In this document: one piece after another, positions 1 to 5,927 of the stretch
Numbering within the stretch: the first letter of the stretch is position 1
Layout: every line of letters begins with the position of its first letter
NCBI GenBank assembly: GCA_028868555.1
Contig: JAGWUG010000049.1
Location: 1-7,050, forward strand
Source: Actinomycetales bacterium
GTDB taxonomy: Bacteria > Actinomycetota > Actinomycetes > Actinomycetales > Microbacteriaceae
Reading direction: 5' to 3'
Length of the DNA stretch: 7,050 nucleotides
Program-made: the position numbers and the translations under genes
The notes under the pieces: model-generated
Seen by the model: only the letters and a program-made list of their open reading frames with translations
What the model was told of the DNA's origin: nothing
Databases searched by the model: none

Positions 1-265
1 CGTGGAAGGTGACTGAAAATGCTCCGGTCTCAGCAAATACTGGAGCCCAGCGGTCTGGGTTCTCAATCATCAGGTGCAGGTCGAGCGGAAGCGGAGTCAC
101 TTCCTGAAGGCGAGTCACCATGGTCTGGCCGAAGGTCAGGTTTGGCACAAAGTTGTTGTCCATGACGTCAACGTGAATCAGATCGGCTGCGGCAATGGTC
201 TGCAGTTCGGCCTGCAGGTTGGCGAAGTCGGCCGAAAGGATGCTCGGGTTGATGCGAACGGACAT
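1..265 (-). CDS. rpe: Ribulose-phosphate 3-epimerase, N-terminal part (gene runs off the window)
   Basis: Rpe interconverts D-ribulose 5-phosphate and D-xylulose 5-phosphate in the cytoplasmic pentose phosphate pathway. The first 88 codons are visible, read backwards from an ATG at 263-265; the remaining part of this normally ~220-residue TIM barrel lies beyond base 1. Family signatures are clear: NPSILSADF at residues 6-14 (first beta strand, active-site Ser), [16 protein letters not shown] at 31-46, and DLHLM at 62-66. By family knowledge His31, Asp33 and His64 are metal ligands and Asp36 lies in the active site; the other catalytic Asp would be off-window. Asn38 sits where many bacterial homologues have His (DNHYVPN), but this position varies and is not a metal ligand. 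The gene starts 30 nt after rsmB with no visible Shine-Dalgarno sequence, so it may be translated by coupling or from its own leaderless transcript. Identity is very secure. Confidence 0.96.
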   Translation of the reverse strand, partial: MSVRINPSILSADFANLQAELQTIAAADLIHVDVMDNNFVPNLTFGQTMVTRLQEVTPLPLDLHLMIENPDRWAPVFAETGAFSVTFH

Positions 266-272
266 GGAATCG

Positions 273-278
273 ATTCTA
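273..278 (-). promoter_or_regulatory. Candidate -10 hexamer of a leaderless rpe promoter
   Basis: On the minus strand TAGAAT (a TANNNT match) ends 7 nt before the rpe ATG. That spacing would put the transcription start on or next to the A of ATG. The 30-nt rsmB-rpe gap has no Shine-Dalgarno-like purine run, which fits a leaderless mRNA, a type common in actinobacteria. There is no recognisable -35 at 16-18 nt upstream. Six-base matches arise often by chance, so this is only a candidate. It overlaps a perfect 10-bp palindrome, GAATCGATTC, at 267-276. Confidence 0.3.
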
Positions 279-295
279 TTCAGGGAGCGACGGCG

Positions 296-1711
296 CTAGA
301 TCTTTTTGCGTAGCAGTGCGATGAACATGGCATCGGTGCCGTGCACGTGCGGCCAAAGCTGAACCGTCTTGCGACCTGCAGTGAGCGCGCGGCTGCCACT
401 AAGTGCAGGGTTGGTCTCAGTCATGAGTGCGGTGGCGTCCAGCAGTTCCAGCTGGTCGCCGAAGGTCTTTTGCGCCCAGTCCACCACGGCCACGGTTTCG
501 CCTGGGTGTGGAGAACAGGTCACGTACCCGATGACGCCGCCGGGCTTCAGGCCCTTCCACGCGCTTGCCAGTAGTTCAGTCTGGAGCTTGCTCAGTTCGG
601 CAACGTCCTTGGCCTGCTTGCGGTAGCGGCTCTCAGGGCGGCGACGCAGCGCTCCCAGACCGGTGCATGGCGCATCGAGGAGAATGCGGTCAAAACTCTC
701 CGGGGCATCGTCGCCAAGGTCTCGACCGTCGCCGGTGCGCACGTAGATGTTTGGGTTTACCGCGCTCAAGGCCTGCTCAACCAGCTTGGAGCGGTGTGGC
801 TGCAGTTCGTTGCAGGTGAGCTCGGCCCCCTGCTGGCTTGCCACTGCGGCTAGAAGGGCTGCCTTGCCACCTGGGCCAGCGCAGAGGTCGATCCACTCTT
901 CGGTTGCACCCTTCGAAGCGGAGAGGATTGGGGCGTTGGCTAACGCGAGCGCGGCCAACTGCGAACCCTGGTCCTGAACGCGCAGTCGTCCCTCAACCAC
1001 GAGCCGCAGAGCGGCTGGGTCGCCATCTGGTAGCTCGCCACCGAGTGGGCTTACTCCCCCGAGAACGGCTCCGGCATCCAGCAGGTCATCGCTATTGGCA
1101 AGGCCAGGCAGAGCCACCAGGTTGACCAACGGGGCCTGGTTGTCTGCGGCCAGCAGGGTCTCAAGTTCTGCCTCTCGCCCATCGATGCGGAGCGAGTCCT
1201 CGAGTGTGCGGATGATCCACTGCGGGTGCGAGTACTGGATGGAAAGCTTGGCCACTCGGTTTGGTGCCTTAGCGAGCAAATCTGCCAACCACTGGTCGCG
1301 GCTTCGCTCGGAGATGCGGCGGAGCACGCCGTTCACCAGGCCACTCAGGCTGGGTCGCAGCACCTGTTTGGCAAGATCAACGGTCTCGCTCAGGGCTGCG
1401 TGGCTCGGAACACGCATTCCGAGCAGCTGGTGGGCACCCAGTTCGAGAATGACTCGGACTTCTGGGTCCAGCGCTGCCAACTCGCGTCCGGAGGAAACCT
1501 CGATGGCGGCATCGTAGAAGAGCGCGTTGCGGATGGTGCCAAACGCCATCTCCTGAGCAAAGCCGGTGTCGCGTGAGTCAAGCTTTGCCTGATTCAGCAG
1601 CTTAGGCAGCAGCAGGTTGGCGTAGGCGTCATCGGTGGCCACGGCCAGCAGCAGCTGGTACGCAACTCCACGCGCGCTTCTAACGGTTGGACGTGTGATT
1701 TCTCTAGCCAA
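296..1711 (-). CDS. rsmB: 16S rRNA (cytosine-C5) methyltransferase RsmB (Fmu/Sun family), TTG start
   Basis: RsmB transfers a methyl group from SAM to C5 of a cytosine in 16S rRNA (C967 in E. coli numbering). The 471 residues begin with an all-helical NusB-like RNA-binding domain (about 8-140, including LVNGVLRRI at 125-133) and end with a Rossmann-type NOL1/NOP2/Sun methyltransferase domain (about 240-471). Visible motifs: RVQDQGSQLAA at 244-254; SAM-binding DLCAGPGGKA at 275-284; motif IV DAPCTGLGALRRRPE with Cys349; and motif VI TCSPHPGET with Cys399. In m5C methyltransferases the motif VI Cys is the nucleophile and the motif IV Cys assists product release, so all catalytic parts are present. 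The start is TTG at 1709-1711: an in-frame TGA (1718-1720) lies only two codons upstream, so no earlier start is possible, and a good ribosome binding site precedes it. The gene overlaps the fmt stop by 8 nt, indicating translational coupling. Length is normal for the family. Confidence 0.96.
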   Translation of the reverse strand: MAREITRPTVRSARGVAYQLLLAVATDDAYANLLLPKLLNQAKLDSRDTGFAQEMAFGTIRNALFYDAAIEVSSGRELAALDPEVRVILELGAHQLLGMRVPSHAALSETVDLAKQVLRPSLSGLVNGVLRRISERSRDQWLADLLAKAPNRVAKLSIQYSHPQWIIRTLEDSLRIDGREAELETLLAADNQAPLVNLVALPGLANSDDLLDAGAVLGGVSPLGGELPDGDPAALRLVVEGRLRVQDQGSQLAALALANAPILSASKGATEEWIDLCAGPGGKAALLAAVASQQGAELTCNELQPHRSKLVEQALSAVNPNIYVRTGDGRDLGDDAPESFDRILLDAPCTGLGALRRRPESRYRKQAKDVAELSKLQTELLASAWKGLKPGGVIGYVTCSPHPGETVAVVDWAQKTFGDQLELLDATALMTETNPALSGSRALTAGRKTVQLWPHVHGTDAMFIALLRKKI

Positions 1712-2633
1712 GTTGGCTCACCTTTCCGGCGGCTCCCCTGGCCCAGTCGAGTGCAGGCATGGGGTTCTTGCCGGCGGGTTGAACAGTCTTAAGTTGCAGC
1801 AGAGTGCCTTCTCCACACTCCACAAGGACGCGCTTGGGTTCCAGACGCAGGGTGCCGGGCGTGGTTTCGCCCTCGGCGCGTCCCAGACTCACGGCGTCCA
1901 GAATGCGGAAAGAATCCTCACCGATGCGGGTGTGTGCCATCGGCTCCGGGTTCATGGCCAGAATCAGGCGCTCAAGCTCTCGTGCGGATCGGTTCCAGTC
2001 GATTGCTGCGAGTTCGCGGGTTGGCTTGGCGGCCAGTGGTAGGTCGGCGTTGGCAATCTGCGGGGTTGGCTTTGTGATGCCAGCTTCCAACTCCGGAAGC
2101 ACCTGATTCATGAGCGTGATTCCAAGCTCCGTGAGGCGCTCCAGCAAGCGGCCGCTGGTCTCGCCAGGCTGAATCACGGTTGGCACTACTCCGTAGATCG
2201 GGCCGGTGTCCATGCCCTCGTCCAACTTGAACATGGTCACACCGGTTTCGGTGTCTCCCGCCATGATCGAGTTTTGAACCGGTGCTGCACCGCGCCACTT
2301 GGGCAGCAGGCTGTAGTGCAGGTTGGCCCATCCAAGCGGCAGTGCCTCGAGGGCAAAATTCTTGAGCAAGGCACCGTAGGCAACAATGATGCCTAGCTCG
2401 GCGCCGGTTGCCTTTAGCTGATCGGCCACGGCCTCATCAACCTTGTTGGCCTTGATTACCGGAATCCCCGCGGCTTCGGCTACCTGCGCGGTGGGCGATG
2501 GGGTTAGGACTCGCTTGCGGCCAACCGGGGCATCGGTGCGGGTGAGAACGGCAACCACCTCGTGCGGGCCAGCCAGCAGCGCCTGTAGGGTGCGCGCGGC
2601 GGTAGCCGGCGTTCCGGCGAAAACTAGCTTCAA
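1704..2633 (-). CDS. fmt: Methionyl-tRNA formyltransferase, TTG start
   Basis: Fmt formylates Met-tRNA(fMet) using 10-formyltetrahydrofolate, giving the initiator tRNA of bacterial translation. At 309 residues it has the family length. The N-terminal formyltransferase Rossmann domain (about 1-200) opens with KLVFAGTP at 2-9, carries the Fmt-type loop GRKRVLTPSPTAQ at 38-50, and has the catalytic trio Asn104 and His106 (NLHYSLLPKWRGAAPVQ) plus Asp142 (LDEGMDTGP). The C-terminal tRNA-binding domain (about 205-309) includes IDWNRSARELERLILAMNPE. The start is TTG at 2631-2633: family alignments begin immediately before the KLVFAGTP strand, no ATG or GTG lies nearby, the upstream frame is closed by TAG TAG, and a purine-rich ribosome binding site is well spaced. 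The gene follows priA by 21 nt in the same reading frame and overlaps rsmB by 8 nt. Confidence 0.97.
   Translation of the reverse strand: MKLVFAGTPATAARTLQALLAGPHEVVAVLTRTDAPVGRKRVLTPSPTAQVAEAAGIPVIKANKVDEAVADQLKATGAELGIIVAYGALLKNFALEALPLGWANLHYSLLPKWRGAAPVQNSIMAGDTETGVTMFKLDEGMDTGPIYGVVPTVIQPGETSGRLLERLTELGITLMNQVLPELEAGITKPTPQIANADLPLAAKPTRELAAIDWNRSARELERLILAMNPEPMAHTRIGEDSFRILDAVSLGRAEGETTPGTLRLEPKRVLVECGEGTLLQLKTVQPAGKNPMPALDWARGAAGKVSQLG
1717..1727 (-). promoter_or_regulatory. Ribosome binding site fixing the TTG start of rsmB
   Basis: The minus strand reads GGAAAGGTGAG, then 5 nt, then TTG. The AAAGGTGA core is a good partial complement to the 16S rRNA 3' end at suitable spacing. It lies inside the last codons of fmt, so ribosomes finishing fmt would be delivered directly to it. 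It supports TTG at 1711 over any downstream start. Confidence 0.7.
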
Positions 2634-2639
2634 AGGTTG

Positions 2640-2646
2640 CCTTTCC
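2640..2646 (-). promoter_or_regulatory. Ribosome binding site fixing the TTG start of fmt
   Basis: The minus strand reads GGAAAGG, then 6 nt, then TTG. The spacing is right, and the site lies wholly in the priA-fmt gap. The same CGGAAAGG octamer precedes rsmB. It supports the TTG start, which also agrees with where the family's conserved first strand begins. Confidence 0.65.
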
Positions 2647-2654
2647 GACTTCTA

Positions 2655-4646
2655 CTAAATTACTTCGGAATCGTCCATGCGGAGCTTTACCGCGCGGCTG
2701 GCTCGGCCGGACTTGGCATTGATGGAGCGGTTGCCGGCGTTGGCAATGAGCACTCGAGCCTTTAGTTCTTTAGCCAGATTCTCGCCCACCGAGTACTCGT
2801 ATCGAATGAGATAACGCCAGACCGGGTCAGGCAGGGCCGGACCGGTGTCTCCCTGCAGCAGGGGTCCAAGTACCTCGATGGCGTCTGGTTTGTCGCTGAA
2901 CTGGCTCAAGTTGGCAACCACGGTGTCCAGTAGGTCGCGTGGCCCAGCCACCGATGCCATTCGGCAGTGCGGCGGGAACCTTAGCTCGCGTCGGTTAGCC
3001 AGTTCTGCGGCTGCTATGCCGCGCTGATCCCAGAGGGCGAAGCGCCTGCCAATCTCTGTTGCGAGACCCACTCCCACGCAACGGCCGCCGGGGGCCATGA
3101 GGCTAACCGCGTTGCTCCAGAGATTTACAGCCTGTTCGGTAGCCCGCAGGGTGTCGCGTGACGCCAATCGCTGCCCGTCGAGGATGATCACTGCGGCGTA
3201 CCCACCTGGGATGGCGGGCTCCGCTCCCGGGGTGGCAACCACCAGGCGCTTGCCTGGCTTGATCTGTTCCACTCGCTGGTCGCCGTTGGCCTCGATCACG
3301 TTAACACCGGGGAAGGCCTTACCGAGCTCGGCGGCGGTGCGGGTGGAACCCGCAACCCCCTGCCTAGTGCGGGTATCGCCGCAGGCGTGGCATGGAACGC
3401 CAAGGTTTATGGCGCTGCACCAGCGACAGCGTGGTGTCTGCTTGGAATCCACAAAGAGTGGCCCGTTGCAGGTGCGACAGCGGCTACGTTCCCCGCAGCT
3501 CTGGCAATAGGTTCCAGTGGAGTGTCCGGTGTTGGCAACCTGAACCAACACGGCTCCGCCGGCCTCAAAGGCCTCGCGGGCAGCTTGGTAGCTGGTTGAG
3601 TCCACTCGAAGCCCGGGGTCGGTTACGGCAATTTTGGGTGGTGCGAAGATGGCACTGATGTCGCCCAGGTAGCCCAGTTCAACTAGGCGCTGGACCTCGG
3701 TGCTGCGGGAGTGCCCGGCGAAAAGCAGTTGGCAGTTGGTCTGCTGCTGGCGCAACAGCACGAGGTCTCTGGTGTGGAAGTACGGAGCGGTTGGTTCTAA
3801 GAGGTTTGGGTCGGCGTCGTCCCAGACGGCAATGCCGCCCAGTCTGGTCACCGGTGCGAATGCGGCGGCGCGAGAGCCCAGCACGATGCAGGGCGACGCC
3901 TCGAGTGAGCGCAGATAGGCCCCGTAGCGCAGGGAATTGGTCTGGTCGGTTCCGAAGTGGGCAACCACAGAGCTCAACCCAACCAAATCCAGTGCAGCCA
4001 TGAGACGGTTTTGGTCGCGGAAGTCCGGTACGACCAAGATTGCAGATGCTCCCCTGCCTAGCTGTTCAAGTGAGAAAGCAACCAGGTGGGCAATCCAAGC
4101 CTGCAGCTGGTTCTCGGTGGCCTTGTCCAGGAAATGCGCCTCAGATGCCTTCAGCGAGGTTGCAATCTCTCGGGGTTCGGCAAGCAGTGTGTTGCGTCCG
4201 TCGTAGCTGGTTGGGCGACCGGCAAAGTCGAGCCGCTGTGCAGCCAGGTCTTGAACTCCAGCTGACTGGCGCTGATCGGCTGCCGCAAGCCATGCCTTCT
4301 CCACGCGGACTGAACGGCGTGGCACGGCCAGCTTGGTTAGTTCGGTGAGTGTGCCGGCTTGGCGATCCGCCAAGGCGCGAAGCAGGTGGTAGCTGGATGG
4401 CGGCAGGACCGGAACGGCCGAAATAACCGAGCCGAGTAGGTTGAGTTGACCGTCGAAGCTGGAGCTCTCAACCACCTCAACCACGTAGCCGTCGAGCGGG
4501 TTGAGTGACTTTCCAAATGGAATGGTTACTCGAACACCGGGAACGCAGGCATCGTTGAGCTCAGACGGAATGGCGTAGTCAAAGAGCCGGTCGAGTTGCG
4601 GCAGTGGCGACTCAACCGCCACCCTCGCAATTCTCACCGGAGGCAT
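2655..4646 (-). CDS. priA: PriA-like primosomal protein N', helicase motifs degenerate (actinobacterial type)
   Basis: In E. coli PriA is a DNA helicase that recognises stalled forks and starts replication restart. This 663-residue homologue has an N-terminal 3'-DNA-binding domain (about 1-105, with FDYAIP at 23-28 and GVRVTIPFG at 37-45). Eight zinc-ligand cysteines form four CxxC pairs (381/384, 390/393, 407/410, 419/422). The C-terminal region holds ELANRRELRFPPHCRMA at 548-564. The ATPase core is decayed: I find no Walker A GxGKT anywhere, the DEAH-box position reads WDDADP (275-280) instead of DEEH, and no QxxGRxGR motif VI follows ILDGQRLASRD (488-498). Actinobacterial PriA is known to lack helicase motifs and is predicted to have no helicase activity, so this is a lineage trait, not a broken gene. 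It probably acts as a DNA-binding or scaffold protein. The ATG start lies 15 nt after metK. The gene ends in tandem TAG TAG. Confidence 0.93.
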   Translation of the reverse strand: MPPVRIARVAVESPLPQLDRLFDYAIPSELNDACVPGVRVTIPFGKSLNPLDGYVVEVVESSSFDGQLNLLGSVISAVPVLPPSSYHLLRALADRQAGTLTELTKLAVPRRSVRVEKAWLAAADQRQSAGVQDLAAQRLDFAGRPTSYDGRNTLLAEPREIATSLKASEAHFLDKATENQLQAWIAHLVAFSLEQLGRGASAILVVPDFRDQNRLMAALDLVGLSSVVAHFGTDQTNSLRYGAYLRSLEASPCIVLGSRAAAFAPVTRLGGIAVWDDADPNLLEPTAPYFHTRDLVLLRQQQTNCQLLFAGHSRSTEVQRLVELGYLGDISAIFAPPKIAVTDPGLRVDSTSYQAAREAFEAGGAVLVQVANTGHSTGTYCQSCGERSRCRTCNGPLFVDSKQTPRCRWCSAINLGVPCHACGDTRTRQGVAGSTRTAAELGKAFPGVNVIEANGDQRVEQIKPGKRLVVATPGAEPAIPGGYAAVIILDGQRLASRDTLRATEQAVNLWSNAVSLMAPGGRCVGVGLATEIGRRFALWDQRGIAAAELANRRELRFPPHCRMASVAGPRDLLDTVVANLSQFSDKPDAIEVLGPLLQGDTGPALPDPVWRYLIRYEYSVGENLAKELKARVLIANAGNRSINAKSGRASRAVKLRMDDSEVI

Positions 4647-4650
4647 GTGA

Positions 4651-4655
4651 CTCCC
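4651..4655 (-). promoter_or_regulatory. Ribosome binding site of priA
   Basis: The minus strand reads GGGAG, 4 nt before the ATG at 4644-4646, inside the 15-nt metK-priA gap. The spacing is slightly short. There is no room for a separate promoter in the gap, which suggests co-transcription with metK. Confidence 0.5.
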
Positions 4656-4661
4656 GATTGG

Positions 4662-5849
4662 TTAGAGTGCGGCCTGGAGCTGGGACACACGGTTGGTCTG
4701 CTCCCAGGTGAAGTCAGGAAGCTCGCGACCGAAGTGTCCGTAGGCGGCAGTCTGCGCGTAGATCGGGCGCAGCAGGTCCAGTTCCTCGATGATTGCGCGC
4801 GGACGCAGGTCAAACACCTTGGAAATAGCCTTCTCGATGGCCGCAGCTGGTACCTTCTCGGTTCCGAAAGTCTCCACGTAAACTGCAACCGGCTTGGCGA
4901 CACCGATGGCGTAGGCAACCTGGACCTCGGCGCGGTCGGCAAGGCCGGCGGCAACAACGTTCTTGGCAACCCAGCGCATTGCGTAGGCGGCTGAGCGGTC
5001 TACCTTCGATGGGTCCTTACCGCTGAACGCGCCACCGCCGTGTCGGCTTGCGCCACCGTAGGTGTCGACGATGATCTTGCGGCCGGTTAGGCCGGCGTCG
5101 CCCATTGGGCCGCCGATCTCGAAGATGCCGGTTGGGTTGATGAAGAACTTGGTCTCGGACAGGTCTAGACCGGTCTGCTCCAGGATTGGCTCAACCACGA
5201 CTGTCTTCATCTGCTCGCGCAGATCAGCCAGCGAAATACCCGGGTTGTGCTGAGTGGAAAGCACCACTGCGGAAACCGACTTGGCAACGTTGCCCTCGTA
5301 GCCGATGGTCACCTGGGTCTTGCCGTCTGGGCGAAGGAAGTCAACCACGCCGGTCTTGCGCACCTCTGCCAGGCGCTCGGCCAGGCGGTGTGCGGTGTGG
5401 ATGGCGGTTGGCATCAGGGTTGGGGTCTCGTTGGTGGCGTAGCCGAACATCAGGCCCTGGTCACCGGCACCCTGTGTGTCAAAGCGGTCTGCCGAGCCTA
5501 GCTCGCGAGCCTCGAGGCCGGCGTCAACACCTGCGGCGATGTCAGGCGACTGGGCACCGATGGAAACCGAAACGCCACATGAGGCGCCATCAAAGCCGAT
5601 ATCGCTCGAGACGTAGCCAATGTTTTTGATCTTCTCGCGAACCAGCTGAGGGATCTCTACGTAGCCCGAGGTGGTTACCTCACCGGCAATGTGGACCAGG
5701 CCGGTGGTGACCATGGTCTCCACGGCAACGCGCGCACCGGTGTCTTGCGCCAGCATGGCGTCAAGGATGGTGTCCGAGATCTGGTCGCAGATTTTGTCCG
5801 GGTGACCCTCGGTCACGGACTCGGAGGTGAAGAAACGTAGATTGCTCAT
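4662..5849 (-). CDS. metK: S-adenosylmethionine synthetase (methionine adenosyltransferase)
   Basis: MetK joins methionine and ATP to make SAM, releasing phosphate and pyrophosphate; it is a cytoplasmic Mg2+/K+-dependent tetramer. At 395 residues it is full length. Signatures in order: [20 protein letters not shown] at 7-26 (catalytic His16 and metal ligand Asp18 of the GHPDK motif), the hexapeptide GAGDQG at 127-132, and the glycine-rich loop [19 protein letters not shown] at 271-289. All expected active-site segments are intact. The ATG at 5847-5849 begins [12 protein letters not shown], matching usual family starts. No Shine-Dalgarno sequence precedes it; a TATACT hexamer lies 9 nt upstream, suggesting a leaderless or near-leaderless mRNA. 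The gene is 78 nt downstream of coaBC and 15 nt upstream of priA, and is the likely first gene of the downstream operon. Its product feeds RsmB, encoded two genes downstream of priA. Confidence 0.98.
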   Translation of the reverse strand: MSNLRFFTSESVTEGHPDKICDQISDTILDAMLAQDTGARVAVETMVTTGLVHIAGEVTTSGYVEIPQLVREKIKNIGYVSSDIGFDGASCGVSVSIGAQSPDIAAGVDAGLEARELGSADRFDTQGAGDQGLMFGYATNETPTLMPTAIHTAHRLAERLAEVRKTGVVDFLRPDGKTQVTIGYEGNVAKSVSAVVLSTQHNPGISLADLREQMKTVVVEPILEQTGLDLSETKFFINPTGIFEIGGPMGDAGLTGRKIIVDTYGGASRHGGGAFSGKDPSKVDRSAAYAMRWVAKNVVAAGLADRAEVQVAYAIGVAKPVAVYVETFGTEKVPAAAIEKAISKVFDLRPRAIIEELDLLRPIYAQTAAYGHFGRELPDFTWEQTNRVSQLQAAL

Positions 5850-5858
5850 AAGGGTTCA

Positions 5859-5864
5859 AGTATA
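5859..5864 (-). promoter_or_regulatory. Candidate -10 hexamer for metK
   Basis: The minus strand reads TATACT, one mismatch from consensus TATAAT, ending 9 nt before the metK ATG. A start site 6-9 nt downstream would leave a 5' leader of at most about 3 nt. Absence of a Shine-Dalgarno sequence agrees with this. No good -35 sits 16-18 nt upstream (AAATAG at 17 nt), and there is no TGn extension. The position in the only sizeable intergenic gap makes a real promoter plausible. Confidence 0.5.
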
Positions 5865-5881
5865 TCCGCGGCCACGGACAT
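5862..5881. repeat. Imperfect 20-bp inverted repeat overlapping the metK -10
   Basis: The two 10-base arms (5862-5871 and 5872-5881) are complementary at 8 of 10 positions, with the centre at GG|CC. Both mismatches become G-U pairs in a minus-strand transcript, so a read-through RNA from coaBC could fold into a hairpin here. The repeat shares its last three bases with the candidate -10, where a bound repressor would block RNA polymerase. No U-run follows, so it is not an intrinsic terminator. It could also be chance in GC-rich DNA; I do not recognise a regulator for it. Confidence 0.4.
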
Positions 5882-5927
5882 CTATTTGGCTGGTTGCCTC
5901 TGATTACGGCTTGGCCGCATCCATGGG

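Noticed and set aside
150..155. Asn38 in Rpe (DNNFVPN) in place of the common His
   Set aside because: This position varies in the family and is not one of the metal ligands, which are intact, so it does not suggest altered function.
74..313. Plus-strand open frame of 79 codons at the window start
   Set aside because: It is antisense to the rpe N-terminus, whose minus-strand translation matches the Rpe family unambiguously, and it runs across the rpe-rsmB gap.
1095..1576. Overlapping plus-strand open frames opposite rsmB; similar ones lie opposite fmt, priA and metK
   Set aside because: All mirror strong conserved minus-strand genes, and none shows a recognisable motif or an independent promoter.
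5850..5927. SAM riboswitch or intrinsic terminator between coaBC and metK
   Set aside because: The 78-nt gap is too short for a known SAM aptamer with expression platform downstream of the candidate promoter, and the one hairpin-capable repeat has no following U-run.
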